Positions 1-7,718 of a stretch of 47,768 nt of DNA are shown piece by piece. The stretch lies in the NCBI GenBank assembly GCA_034211175.1, contig JAXHUH010000254.1:1-47768 (forward strand), written 5' to 3'. The notes beneath the pieces are model-generated. The model had not been told where the DNA came from. It ran no database searches and was given only the letters and a program-made list of their open reading frames with translations. How positions within the stretch are numbered: the stretch's first letter is position 1; each line of letters begins with the position of its first letter. Source of the DNA: JAXHUH01 sp034211175 (GTDB taxonomy: Bacteria > Actinomycetota > Acidimicrobiia > Acidimicrobiales > CAIXPF01). The position numbers were made by a program, and so were the translations under genes.

Positions 1-64
1 GGGGTGGGTGGGGCCCCCGTGCCTCGGCCTGGACTCCCGCCGGGTGCGCCCCCGGCCGGTGCGA

Positions 65-1639
65 TCAGGGCACGCCGATGCGCGTCACCGTGAACCGCGG
101 TGGGGCGGCCCCGATCTGTCGAGCGCGCATGGCGCCGACGTAGCCCTCCGCCGTTGCGGCCACCGATGCGACGTCCTGGAACTCGTCGCGCCGCACCGGC
201 ACCCAGGAGGAGCCGTCAATGGTCGCCGTGTGCACCGCCTCCACCAGGTTCGTTGCGACGTCGATCGACAGGTACTCGACGAGGAACCCGCCGACACCCC
301 AGGTCACCGACCCGGCGGCGTCCATCGTCGATGCGTCGCCGAGCGGTGGCCGTTCGGTCCACGAGCGTCCATCGGCGCTGAACCACACCCCGACGTCGAA
401 CCGACCGGACGACTCGTCCGGGTCCCGCACGCCGAAGCGCTCCATGAAGTCGAGCGGGTCCTCCGCGAGGCCGTGGATGCCTCGAACCCCCACGGCGAGC
501 AGGCCGTCGGACCCGGCGGCCACCGACTGCAGCGCGAGACCGGCCGTCGGCTCGAGGTCGCTGTCGATCGCGGCACGCTCCCAGGTGCGGCCGCCGTCGT
601 CCGACCACATGGCTCGGGGGAGTGACTCGAGTTGCTGGGGATCGAGGATCTGGTCGTACCCGACGACCACGAGTCGCTCCCCGAACGTCGTGGCTGCACT
701 GACGGTCATGTCCTCGAAGGAACTGACCAGCTCCCACGACTCGCCGTCAGAGGAACGCCACGCGGCGTTCGCGCTGACCACGACGAACCCGGTGTCGACG
801 GTGAGCACCGAACCGTTCCGACCGCTCACGCCCGAGTCGCCCGGGAGCTCCACGGGGTCCCACGTCGCGCCTCCATCGGTGGAGCGCCACACCACAGGCC
901 GAACGCGGTACAGCTCCTCCCGCAGTTGGTCCCACTCCTCCTCCGACTCCGCCTCGTGCCTCGCGTTCGCCTCCGCTCGCATGTCGATCACGTGGCTGCG
1001 TGACCCGGCGATCGTGATGACGCCGTCCTGCTCGGCGATCCCGTGCGCGTGGACGTTCTCGCCGGACGGGGCGTCGAAGGCATCGCCGCTCACGTCCATC
1101 CAGGTGGCGCCCCGGTCGTCGGACCGCAGGACACGGGCGGTCTCGCCCGTCGAGGCATCATCGCCCGAGACCGTGGCGAGGGCCCACAGGCCGCTCGGGA
1201 GGTCATGGAGCTCGACGTCGTCGACGCCGTCGATGGTGCCGACGTCGGTCCAGGTGGCGCCGGCCATCGCGGCCGGGTCACCCGGGGTCGTCTCCGGGTC
1301 GATGTCGGCCGGTGCCACCGTGGTCGACGTCGCCTGCTCGGGGGTCCCGGCTCGGACCGTGCGCCCGTCCTCGTCCGGAGAGGTCCGAAGCCACCGGGAC
1401 AGCGGGACCGCGAATGCCACGAGCAGGGCGACAGCGGCTGCCGCGGCTGCGAGGCGAGCGCCCGTCGACGCCGTGCGCCGCTCGTCCCGCGTCTGGCCAC
1501 GACGCACGCGGTCGATCGGTTCGGTGGTCCGACGCGGTGTCGACGGACCGCCGGCTCGGGCGCGGCGGACGACGTCCTCGAGTCGGTGGGGCGGGGGATC
1601 GCCGTCGACCAGGTCGCGGAGCTGCTGTTCGAGGTTCAC
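65..1639 (-). CDS. Membrane-anchored anti-sigma-like protein with extracytoplasmic Asp-box (BNR) propeller
   Basis: 524 aa from a GTG start. A charged cytosolic segment (residues 1-60, beginning MNLEQQLRDLVDG) precedes one transmembrane helix (about 61-83) and a long extracytoplasmic part. That part carries Asp-box motifs of the S-x-D-x-G-x-[ST]-W type: SDDRGATW (173-180), STDGGATW (253-260), SSDGESW (296-302), SDDGGRTW (346-353) and SADGRSW (421-427), the hallmark of sialidase/Vps10-type beta-propellers. It lies directly downstream of an ECF sigma gene, so I infer that it is the partner anti-sigma/sensor protein: the cytosolic segment would hold the sigma factor and the propeller would sense an external ligand. 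No HxxxCxxC zinc anti-sigma motif is visible. The Asp boxes are certain; the anti-sigma role is inferred from context and topology. Confidence 0.82.
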   Translation of the reverse strand: MNLEQQLRDLVDGDPPPHRLEDVVRRARAGGPSTPRRTTEPIDRVRRGQTRDERRTASTGARLAAAAAAVALLVAFAVPLSRWLRTSPDEDGRTVRAGTPEQATSTTVAPADIDPETTPGDPAAMAGATWTDVGTIDGVDDVELHDLPSGLWALATVSGDDASTGETARVLRSDDRGATWMDVSGDAFDAPSGENVHAHGIAEQDGVITIAGSRSHVIDMRAEANARHEAESEEEWDQLREELYRVRPVVWRSTDGGATWDPVELPGDSGVSGRNGSVLTVDTGFVVVSANAAWRSSDGESWELVSSFEDMTVSAATTFGERLVVVGYDQILDPQQLESLPRAMWSDDGGRTWERAAIDSDLEPTAGLALQSVAAGSDGLLAVGVRGIHGLAEDPLDFMERFGVRDPDESSGRFDVGVWFSADGRSWTERPPLGDASTMDAAGSVTWGVGGFLVEYLSIDVATNLVEAVHTATIDGSSWVPVRRDEFQDVASVAATAEGYVGAMRARQIGAAPPRFTVTRIGVP

Positions 1640-2119
1640 GAGTCCACCCCATGGCGTCTCGGAGCTTGGCCATGCCGCGCTCGGCGTGGCTCTGGACGGA
1701 CGAGCGGGACGTGCCGAGCAGCGCCGCCGTCTCGGCGTGGGTCATGGCGAACCCGCTGACGAGGACGACGCCTGGCGTTGGCGCAGCGAGAGCGACCTGA
1801 GCGCGTCGTCGAGGCCGGGTTCGAACGTCGACGTCCACGTCGCCGCCGGGTCGTGGCGGAGCGGGCCGAAGCGGTGCCGGCGCCCGAGCTGGCGTCGGGC
1901 CCATCGCTCGCCGATGCGGTAGAGCCAGCCGGCCGGGTTGTCGAGGTGGCGGACGCGCTCCCAGTCGCGCCAGCCCTGGGCCAACGCCTCGGCGGCCGCC
2001 TCGCCGCCGACGTCGGTCCCGAACCCGCCGACCAGCGCCCGTCGCAGCTTCGGTTCGACGTCGGCGAAGAACTGCTCGAACGCGGTGGACGTCTCGATCT
2101 GTGTCTCCTGGTCGATCAT
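1636..2119 (-). pseudogene. ECF RNA polymerase sigma factor (SigE-like), frameshifted
   Basis: The ATG at 2119 has a strong Shine-Dalgarno (CGAGGAGGGA on the minus strand, 2121-2130). The first frame encodes an ECF region 2 (FEQFFADVEPKLRRAL... NPAGWLYRIGERWARR) up to about 1771, then runs into a stop at 1742. Region 4 (VLVSGFAMTHAETAALLG, then TSRSSVQSHAERGMAKLRDAMG) continues in a different frame from about 1770. One missing G at about 1769-1771 (minus strand CAGGC|GTCGTC) explains the break. A second missing G in the run at 1647-1650 would give the ending DAMGVDS-stop, with its TGA overlapping the GTG start of the anti-sigma gene, the overlap style used throughout the window. Restored length is about 161 aa, normal for small actinobacterial ECF sigmas. 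As sequenced, the protein is broken; sequencing error is a live alternative. Confidence 0.8.
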
Positions 2120-2506
2120 GTCCCTCCTCGCAGCCGTAGTGCATCGAGGCGGGCGTCTGCACGACGCGGGTCATTCGTGACCATGGCGAGGCCGCCGGAG
2201 AGGGCGCGACTCGGCGACCCCGGTACCCGATCGGGTGTCAAGCGTGCCTCACGTCGTGTCGGACGGCGGCGACAGCGTGGGGGAGGCGCAGTTGGTGGCC
2301 CGAGTGATGTCAACGGGCGGGATTCGCGGAACCCCAGGTCAGCGCTACGAACGAATCGTGGGACGTCTGTTTCGGTGAGGGGTCCCGGCCGGGTGAGGAC
2401 TTCGGTCCCACGCCGGTCCTGTCCTTGTCCTGCGGACAGCCGCGTGAGGGTTCCTTATCGTTGCATTCGTAAGCACGCAAGCCGCGAACTTGAGAGAGGA
2501 ACAGTC
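2120..2506. other. Intergenic region between divergent genes
   Basis: This 387-base gap separates the sigma operon (leftward) from the membrane-protein gene at 2507 (rightward), so it should hold both promoters. I see the sigma RBS at 2121-2130 and the 2507-gene RBS (GAGAGAGGA, 2491-2499). A TTGACA hexamer reads leftward at 2313-2308 but lacks a good -10 at the right distance. No ORF here is convincing. Confidence 0.5.
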
Positions 2507-3178
2507 GTGGCAACCGAGACCCGTAACAACGCAGCAGACATCACCGACGAGCAGTTCAACGAGATCGTCGGTGCACCCGTGGTCGCCGTGCGGCGCCGGA
2601 CGATCGATCTCGTCCTGGTCGCCCTGGGCGCCGTCGTGACCGTGGTCATGGTGGTCGCCGGTGGCCTCCTCACGTGGGGCGCCAACTTCGCCGACGACTA
2701 CGTCGCCGACGAGCTCGGCTCCCAGCAGATCTTCTTCCCCGAGGCCGAGTCGCTCGAGGCCGAGGGCCGCACCGATCTGGTCCAGTACGCCGGCGAGCAG
2801 GTCACCACCGGTGAGCACGCCGAGGCCTACGCCAGCTACATCGACGGCCACCTCCAGGGCATCGCCGACGGCATGACCTACGCCGAGCTGGGCGGCCCGC
2901 AGCGTGCAGCTGCCGGCGCCGTGACCGAGGCCGTCGAGTCCGGCGCCTCCGACGAAGAGGTCGCCGAGCTGCAGGCCACCGCCGACCAGCTGAGCGGCCA
3001 GCGTGACTCCCTCTTCCGGGGCGAGACCCTCCGCGGCCTGCTGCTCTCGGCCTACGCCTGGTCCACGGTCGGCCAGATCGCCGGGATCGCCGCCATCGTC
3101 GCCTTCGTCGGCGCAGCGGTCATGGCAGTCCTGACGGTCGCCGGGGTGTTCCACTACCGCAAGGCCGCCAAGGCCTGA
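2507..3178 (+). CDS. Two-helix membrane protein of unknown function
   Basis: 223 aa from GTG at 2507, preceded by a purine-rich RBS (GAGAGAGGA). The chain starts MATETRNNAADITDEQFNEI, has one transmembrane segment at about 33-58 and another at about 185-214, and ends in a short basic tail (HYRKAAKA). The loop of about 125 residues between them is acidic, Ala/Glu-rich and probably helical, with no catalytic motif I recognise. By the positive-inside rule both ends are cytosolic and the loop is extracytoplasmic. It stands alone, divergent from the sigma operon. Its last codons and stop (GCC TGA) lie inside the first copy of a tandem 28-bp repeat. I do not recognise the family. Confidence 0.8.
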   Translation: MATETRNNAADITDEQFNEIVGAPVVAVRRRTIDLVLVALGAVVTVVMVVAGGLLTWGANFADDYVADELGSQQIFFPEAESLEAEGRTDLVQYAGEQVTTGEHAEAYASYIDGHLQGIADGMTYAELGGPQRAAAGAVTEAVESGASDEEVAELQATADQLSGQRDSLFRGETLRGLLLSAYAWSTVGQIAGIAAIVAFVGAAVMAVLTVAGVFHYRKAAKA

Positions 3179-3256
3179 ACGGCCGGGAGTGACAGGCACA
3201 GCCTGAGCGGCCGGGAGTGACAGGCACAGCCTGAGCGGCCGGGAGTGACAGGCACA
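3173..3256. repeat. Three tandem 28-bp repeats at the 3' end of a gene
   Basis: Head-to-tail units at 3173-3200, 3201-3228 and 3229-3256. They share the core GGCCGGGAGTGACAGGCACA preceded by GCCTGAGC; unit 1 differs by one base (A for G at 3179). Unit 1 contains the stop codon of the upstream gene. The core holds a small dyad (GTG-ACAGG-CAC). The rest of the gap to 3511 holds only the RBS of the DUF35 gene. Confidence 0.92.
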
Positions 3257-3511
3257 GCCCCAAGCTCCTGACACCAAGATCCGGCGCACTGACGCCGACA
3301 GCTCGTGCCGAGCGGCTCCGGGGGCCGCTCGGCACGATCGCGTCTCGGGACGCGCGGTGGGTGTTGCCCGCCTCCGGTGGGGCAGATGTGCATCGGATGA
3401 CGCCGGGGGACTAGGCAGTTGGCAACACCGATGCTCGGGTCGACCGAACGTCGGACCGCAGCCGATCCGGACGGGGCGTACGGGGCACCCGGGCCGGGGA
3501 AGGAGGGGACG

Positions 3512-3910
3512 ATGGCCGAACGGATCCCGCTCGTGTCGTATCTGGAGCTGGGCGACAAGCCGCACCTCGTTGCCAACGAGTGCACGAGCTGCGGCGCACG
3601 GTTCTTCGACCGTCGCAACGCCTGTGCGTCGTGCTTCGGCACCGAGTTCCGCCAGGTCGACATCCCCACCGAGGGCGAGGTCAAGTCGTTCACGATCGTG
3701 GCATTCGCGTCACCGGGCGTCCCGGTGCCGTTCGTCGCCGCGGTGGTCGACTGCGCAGGCACGAGCGTGCGCACCAACCTGATCAACGTCGAGCCGGACG
3801 ACGAGCACGTCTCGCTCGGCATGAAGGTGCGTCTCGCGACGTACTCCATGGGTGAGGACATCAACGGGGTCGAGGCCGTCGGGTTCGGGTTCGAACCGAT
3901 CGCGGCCTGA
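3512..3910 (+). CDS. DUF35 OB-fold protein with rubredoxin-like zinc ribbon, thiolase partner
   Basis: 132 aa from ATG 3512, with a strong RBS (GGGGAAGGAGGGG, 3497-3509). An N-terminal zinc ribbon has four cysteines, C24-x2-C27-x10-C38-x2-C41 (ECTSCG...CASCF). An OB-fold follows, with the typical EGEVKSFT and VPFVAAVVD strands and the LGMKVRL turn. DUF35 proteins bind acyl-CoA and form complexes with thiolases or HMG-CoA-type condensing enzymes, usually as an adjacent gene pair, as here: the thiolase starts 17 bases after this stop. The pair most likely acts in cytosolic acyl-CoA metabolism such as fatty-acid or steroid side-chain degradation. The substrate cannot be read from sequence. Confidence 0.93.
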   Translation: MAERIPLVSYLELGDKPHLVANECTSCGARFFDRRNACASCFGTEFRQVDIPTEGEVKSFTIVAFASPGVPVPFVAAVVDCAGTSVRTNLINVEPDDEHVSLGMKVRLATYSMGEDINGVEAVGFGFEPIAA

Positions 3911-3927
3911 GCGGAGGGGAGCGCACC

Positions 3928-5124
3928 ATGAGTGAAGACGTCTGGATCCTCGGGATCACGATGACCAAGTTCGGGAAGCACCCGGACAAGGACACGGTCG
4001 ACCTCGGCGCCGAGGCGGCGATGGCCGCCCTCGCCGATGGCGGGGTGACGATGGCCGACATGGGCATCCTCGCCGCCGGCAACCTGATGGGCCGCGGTGG
4101 CATCGGCCAGCAGCTGCAGAAGCAGATCGGCCAGACGGGCATCCCCGTCTACAACGTGTCCAACGCGTGCGCCACGGGCGCCACCGCGCTGCGCACGGCC
4201 ATCATGGCCATCAAGGCCGGCGAGTGCGACATGGGCCTCGCGGTCGGGGTGGAGAAGCTCGCCGGTGCCGGCCTCCTCGGCGCCTCCGCCCGCAAGGACG
4301 ACGACGAGGGCTGGCAGCCGTCGGGCCGCTACGGCGCCGTCGCCGGGATGGACGGGCGCATCGGCACCGACAACATGCCGGGCGTGTTCGCCCAGGTCGG
4401 CATGGAGTACGGCCACAAGTACGGCGGCACGAGCTTCGAGCTGTTCGCCAAGATCAGCGAGAAGAACCACTCGCACTCCACGCTCAACCCGCTCGCCGCG
4501 TACTCGAAGAAGATGACGCTCGAGCAGATCATGGGCGACATGATGATCGCCTACCCGAACACTCGGCCGATGTGCTCGGCCAACTGCGACGGTGCGGCCG
4601 CCGCGGTCGTGGTGTCCGACGCGAAGCTGAAGACGCTCAGCAAGGAGCAGCAGCGCCGGGCGATCAAGGTGTCGGCGTCGATCCTGACGAGCGACCCCTA
4701 CGCCGAGGGCTGCCAGGTCCTGCCCGACGTGAACACGCTCACCCGCGCCGCGGCGACCCAGGCGTACGAGCAGGCCGGTGTCGGCCCCGAGGACCTCGAC
4801 CTCGTCGAACTCCACGACTGCTTCGCCACCGCCGAGCTCGTGCACTACGACAACCTGATGCTGTGCGAGGAGGGCGGCGCCGTCGACTTCTTCCAGTCGG
4901 GCAAGCCGTGGCGTGACGGCTCCAAGCCGGTGAACGTCTCCGGCGGCCTCCAGTCGAAGGGCCACCCGATCTCGGCCACCGGCATCGCCAACATCTGGGA
5001 GGTGTGCCACCACCTCCGCGGTGAGGCCGGCGACCGCCAGATCGAGGGCGCCAACGTGGCGCTCGCCCACGTGATCGGGCTCGGCTCGGCGTGCGGCGTC
5101 CACATCCTCGAGAAGGCCGCCTAG
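3928..5124 (+). CDS. Thiolase-family protein (acetyl-CoA acetyltransferase / SCP-x type)
   Basis: 398 aa, a normal thiolase length, from ATG 3928 with RBS GCGGAGGGGAG. The nucleophilic cysteine is C81 in SNACATG, the active-site histidine H346 is in KGHPISATG, and C389 sits in the C-terminal LGSACGVHIL motif. All three catalytic elements are therefore present. The N-terminus (VWILGITMTKFGKH) and the HDCFATAELV segment resemble the SCP-x/lipid-transfer thiolase subfamily that works with DUF35 partners, and such a partner is immediately upstream. Expected role: thiolytic cleavage of a 3-ketoacyl-CoA, or the aldol-type variant seen in steroid side-chain removal. Both genes probably end at the hairpin at 5161-5188. 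Confidence 0.94.
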   Translation: MSEDVWILGITMTKFGKHPDKDTVDLGAEAAMAALADGGVTMADMGILAAGNLMGRGGIGQQLQKQIGQTGIPVYNVSNACATGATALRTAIMAIKAGECDMGLAVGVEKLAGAGLLGASARKDDDEGWQPSGRYGAVAGMDGRIGTDNMPGVFAQVGMEYGHKYGGTSFELFAKISEKNHSHSTLNPLAAYSKKMTLEQIMGDMMIAYPNTRPMCSANCDGAAAAVVVSDAKLKTLSKEQQRRAIKVSASILTSDPYAEGCQVLPDVNTLTRAAATQAYEQAGVGPEDLDLVELHDCFATAELVHYDNLMLCEEGGAVDFFQSGKPWRDGSKPVNVSGGLQSKGHPISATGIANIWEVCHHLRGEAGDRQIEGANVALAHVIGLGSACGVHILEKAA

Positions 5125-5160
5125 CCAGGCAGCCTGATCGAACAGGTCAGGGGGTACGTC

Positions 5161-5188
5161 CCGGGGTGCGCCGCACGGCGCACCCCGG
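5161..5188 (+). terminator. Hairpin after the DUF35-thiolase pair
   Basis: Perfect 13-bp inverted repeat (CCGGGGTGCGCCG, CA, CGGCGCACCCCGG) 36 bases after the thiolase stop. It is very GC-rich and lacks a T-tract, as is common in high-GC actinobacteria. Confidence 0.75.
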
Positions 5189-5238
5189 TTCGCGTCCGGT
5201 CCACGGGAGCGGACCGCCGGTGACGGTGGTCGAGGTCG

Positions 5239-5267
5239 TTGACACCCGCGACACGTGACCATACGGT
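5239..5267 (+). promoter_or_regulatory. Sigma-70-type promoter for the esterase gene
   Basis: TTGACA at 5239-5244 is a perfect -35. A 17-base spacer leads to TACGGT at 5262-5267, a fair -10. The start codon is 59 bases further on. This is the best promoter match I found in the window. Confidence 0.7.
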
Positions 5268-5326
5268 GCGGTCGCTCCGGCGCCGGGAGTGACGCCCCGG
5301 CCGGACCTTCGGGGGAGGGACTCACC

Positions 5327-6715
5327 GTGATCGACCGATCCGCAACCGACGAGACGCGCCCACGCCACCGCCACCAGCGGGTACGGGCCGCCCGGCGACG
5401 GCTCGTCCGCTCCTTGGCCGTCCTCGCGGCCGCCCTCGGGGCCGTGGTGGGCCCGGCGTCGATCGCCGATGCCGCGCCGGCGGTTCCGCTCGACGTCGCG
5501 GTCGCCCAGGACGGGGCGGTCCTCCCGGAGGTCGACCCCGCGTCGGTCGACATGTCGGCCGAGCGCCTCGACCGACTCAGCGCCTACCTGGACGGCGTCG
5601 TCGGCAGCGGCCTCCTGCCCGGCAGCATCACGATGGTCGCCCGGCGGGGCGGCGTCGTGCACCTGGAGACCGACGGCTGGATGGACGCCAACCAGGTGTT
5701 CGAGCTGACCCCCGAGCACCTGTTCCGCATGTACTCGATGACCAAGCCGATCACGTCGGTCGCCATCCTCGTCCTCATGGAGGAGGGGCGGCTCCTGCTC
5801 GACGACCCGGTCGCCGACTACCTCCCCGCCTTCGCCGACGCACAGGTCCTGGTCGACCCGGACACGGGCGAGACCGTCCCGGCGGAGAGGCCGATCACGA
5901 TCCGCGACCTGCTGACCCACACCTCGGGCACGATCGGGTTGGGCGAGGCGCTCGCCGATCCGGCGCCGGTCGAGCTCGACTCGACGAGCCCGATGAGCGA
6001 GCTGGTCGACCGGATCGCCGCGCTCCCGCTGCGGTCCCAGCCGGGGGAGCGCTTCGAGTACGGGTTCGGTCACGACATCGCCGGCGTCGTCGTCGAGAAC
6101 GTGTCGGGGATGACGCTCGACGAGTTCTTCGCCGACCGCATCTTCGGCCCGCTCGCCATGGACGACACCGCCTTCTACGTGCCCGAGGGCGACGAGGCGA
6201 TGCTGGTCGACGAGATGGTGCCCGAACCGGCCCCGGGCGGGATCGACTGGGTCGCCGCGCTGCCCGGCACGTTCTCGAGCGACAAGGTCGGCGAGTCACG
6301 CGAGCAGTTCGGCGGCGGCGGTTGGGGCGGCGGTGTCGTGTCGACGATCGGCGACTACGCCAGTTTCGCCCAGATGCTGGCGAACGACGGCGAGCTCGGT
6401 GGCGTCCGGGTGCTGAGCCCGAAGTCGGTCGAGCTGATGACCACGTCCCACACCGGCGACCTGGCCACCGCGGCCGGGCCCGGCTACGGGTTCGGGCTCG
6501 GCGTCGGCGTCCGCACCGATCTCACGTCACGGCCGCTCATCGGCTCGGTCGGCCGCTATGGCTGGGGCGGCGCCGCGTTCACGACCTTCTTCGTGGACCC
6601 GGCCGAGGAGCTGGTGGCGCTGCGCTTCGCCAACGTCTTCGGCATCGACCAGCTCCCCGGCGGTGCCGACATCAACCCGCTCTTCGAGACCTTCGTCTAC
6701 GGCGCCCTGAACTGA
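5327..6715 (+). CDS. Secreted serine hydrolase, family VIII esterase / class C beta-lactamase fold
   Basis: 462 aa from GTG 5327, chosen for the RBS GGGGGAGGGA seven bases upstream. A basic N-region and hydrophobic stretch (about 26-45) ending near ADAA suggest export. The catalytic SxxK is S137-M-T-K140; the second motif is Y245-G-F in EYGFGHDIAG instead of beta-lactamase YxN; the third is W413-G-G instead of KTG. Tyr-x-x without Asn and WxG are typical of family VIII carboxylesterases and related EstB-like enzymes. It most likely hydrolyses small esters outside the cytoplasm, with beta-lactamase activity absent or weak. It is monocistronic, with its own promoter and a hairpin 45 bases beyond the stop. 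Confidence 0.9.
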   Translation: MIDRSATDETRPRHRHQRVRAARRRLVRSLAVLAAALGAVVGPASIADAAPAVPLDVAVAQDGAVLPEVDPASVDMSAERLDRLSAYLDGVVGSGLLPGSITMVARRGGVVHLETDGWMDANQVFELTPEHLFRMYSMTKPITSVAILVLMEEGRLLLDDPVADYLPAFADAQVLVDPDTGETVPAERPITIRDLLTHTSGTIGLGEALADPAPVELDSTSPMSELVDRIAALPLRSQPGERFEYGFGHDIAGVVVENVSGMTLDEFFADRIFGPLAMDDTAFYVPEGDEAMLVDEMVPEPAPGGIDWVAALPGTFSSDKVGESREQFGGGGWGGGVVSTIGDYASFAQMLANDGELGGVRVLSPKSVELMTTSHTGDLATAAGPGYGFGLGVGVRTDLTSRPLIGSVGRYGWGGAAFTTFFVDPAEELVALRFANVFGIDQLPGGADINPLFETFVYGALN

Positions 6716-6759
6716 TCGGTGCGGCCGGTCCGCACGAGACCCCGCCCAATGAGCCGTTC

Positions 6760-6801
6760 TGGACCCCGCAGAGTGCCACCGGTGGCATTCTGCGGGGTCC
6801 A
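6760..6801. terminator. 42-bp near-perfect palindrome, bidirectional terminator
   Basis: Two 21-base arms meet with no spacer at 6780/6781 and differ at one pair only (C/T). It lies between the convergent esterase (+) and redoxin (-) genes. The left arm begins TGGACCCCGCAGAGTGCCAC. The flanks GCCG/CGGC extend the dyad beyond a 3-bp mismatch. The outer motif GTTCTGG is shared with the palindrome at 44936-44990. Confidence 0.8.
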
Positions 6802-6819
6802 GTTCGGCGGGGTCGCGGG

Positions 6820-7386
6820 TCACATGGGTTCGTTGCCGGGCTTCCACTTGATCGAGCAGCCCATCGACGGCGCCTGGTCGGCCGGCGGGGTCTCGCCGGT
6901 GAGGACCAGGGCGACCGCGGCGGCGAGGTCGGCTCCGGTCGCCGGGGTCGCGCCGCCCGGGCGGGTGTGGTCGAAGCGGCCCCGGTAGACGAGCCGGTGG
7001 TCGCGGTCGAACAGGAAGAAGTCGGGCGTGCACACGGCCCCGTAGGCCCGGGCGACCGACTGGTCCTCGTCGAAGAGGTACGGGAACGGGTAGCCGATGC
7101 GCTCGGCGACCTCGGCCATCCGCGGCGGCGAGTCGTCCGGGTAGGCGCTGACGTCGTTGCTGTTGATGGCGACGACGCCGAGCCCGTTCTCCATCCACTC
7201 CTCGGCGAGGCGGGCCAACGGCTCCTGGACGTGCTTGACGTACGGGCAGTGGTTGCAGATGAACATGACCAGCAGACCGGCGTCACCGACCCGTTCGTCG
7301 AAGCGGTGCCGGCCACCGGTCGGGTCGGGCAGGTCGAAGGGCGGTGCCTCCGTGCCGAGGGCCATCATCGCCGAGGACGTAGCCAT
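6820..7386 (-). CDS. Thioredoxin-fold protein (AhpC/TSA-Redoxin family) with CxxC
   Basis: 188 aa from ATG 7386, with AAGGAG about nine bases upstream. The start MATSSAMMALGTEAPPFDLP is typical of peroxiredoxin-like/TlpA-like proteins. The redox motif is CNHCPYV after MFI, and the thioredoxin cis-Pro region reads VCTPDFFLFD. No signal peptide is visible, so it is probably cytosolic. Cysteine-pair members of this subfamily are generally uncharacterised thiol-disulfide reductases. It ends with the odd tail MGCSIKWKPGNEPM, a feature of this subfamily that adds one more Cys. It stands alone, convergent with the esterase gene. Confidence 0.9.
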   Translation of the reverse strand: MATSSAMMALGTEAPPFDLPDPTGGRHRFDERVGDAGLLVMFICNHCPYVKHVQEPLARLAEEWMENGLGVVAINSNDVSAYPDDSPPRMAEVAERIGYPFPYLFDEDQSVARAYGAVCTPDFFLFDRDHRLVYRGRFDHTRPGGATPATGADLAAAVALVLTGETPPADQAPSMGCSIKWKPGNEPM

Positions 7387-7679
7387 GGGACGCTCCTTCT
7401 CGTCGGCGGCGTTCACTCGCCGCTGATGTCGCGGTCGTCGGCAATCGGACCGATCTTCGCGCACCCACGCTGAAGCGTCGTCAGACGTGGTCGCCCGACC
7501 GCTGCGGGCCGCCGGTTTTCGGCCCGATCTCCCGGGCGTTTCGGCCGCGTTTCCGGGTGGCGACTGTTGCCGAAGCCCGTTCCGGCGTTTCAGCGACAAG
7601 TGCCGTATCGCCCCCGGGGCGGCGATTCCTAGCGTCTGCGGCGCAGTGACGAGCAGGTCGACAGCGAGGAGCCACACGG

Positions 7680-7718
7680 ATGCCGGTCGCGCTGATGGCG
7701 GCGCGGGGCGCCCGATGA
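7680..7718 (+). CDS. Possible 12-residue leader peptide coupled to the permease gene
   Basis: ATG 7680, preceded by GCGAGGA (7664-7670), opens a 12-codon ORF reading MPVALMAARGAR. Its TGA (7716-7718) overlaps the ATG of the permease gene in an ATGA junction, the coupling used between the following genes. The permease start has no strong RBS of its own, which favours translation by coupling. There is no sign of an attenuator or of a TPP-type riboswitch in the 290 bases upstream; a TAGCGT at 7630-7635 may be a -10. This could also be a chance ORF. Confidence 0.4.
   Translation: MPVALMAARGAR

Noticed and set aside
2328..2352. ECF-type promoter beginning GGAACC at 2328, which might be autoregulated by the sigma factor
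   Set aside because: The -10 at the expected distance (CGAA) is poor and the orientation would not drive the sigma operon itself.
3154..5553. Minus-strand open frame opposite DUF35-thiolase
   Set aside because: The plus strand has RBSs, zinc ribbon and thiolase catalytic motifs; the antisense product has none.
5327..6715. Antibiotic-resistance beta-lactamase
   Set aside because: The SxxK motif is there but YxN and KTG are replaced by YGF and WGG, the esterase pattern.
7387..7714. TPP riboswitch upstream of the NMT1-type importer
   Set aside because: The conserved THI-box cores (CTGAGA and the ACCTGAT segment) are not present, so thiamine-precursor uptake is not supported.
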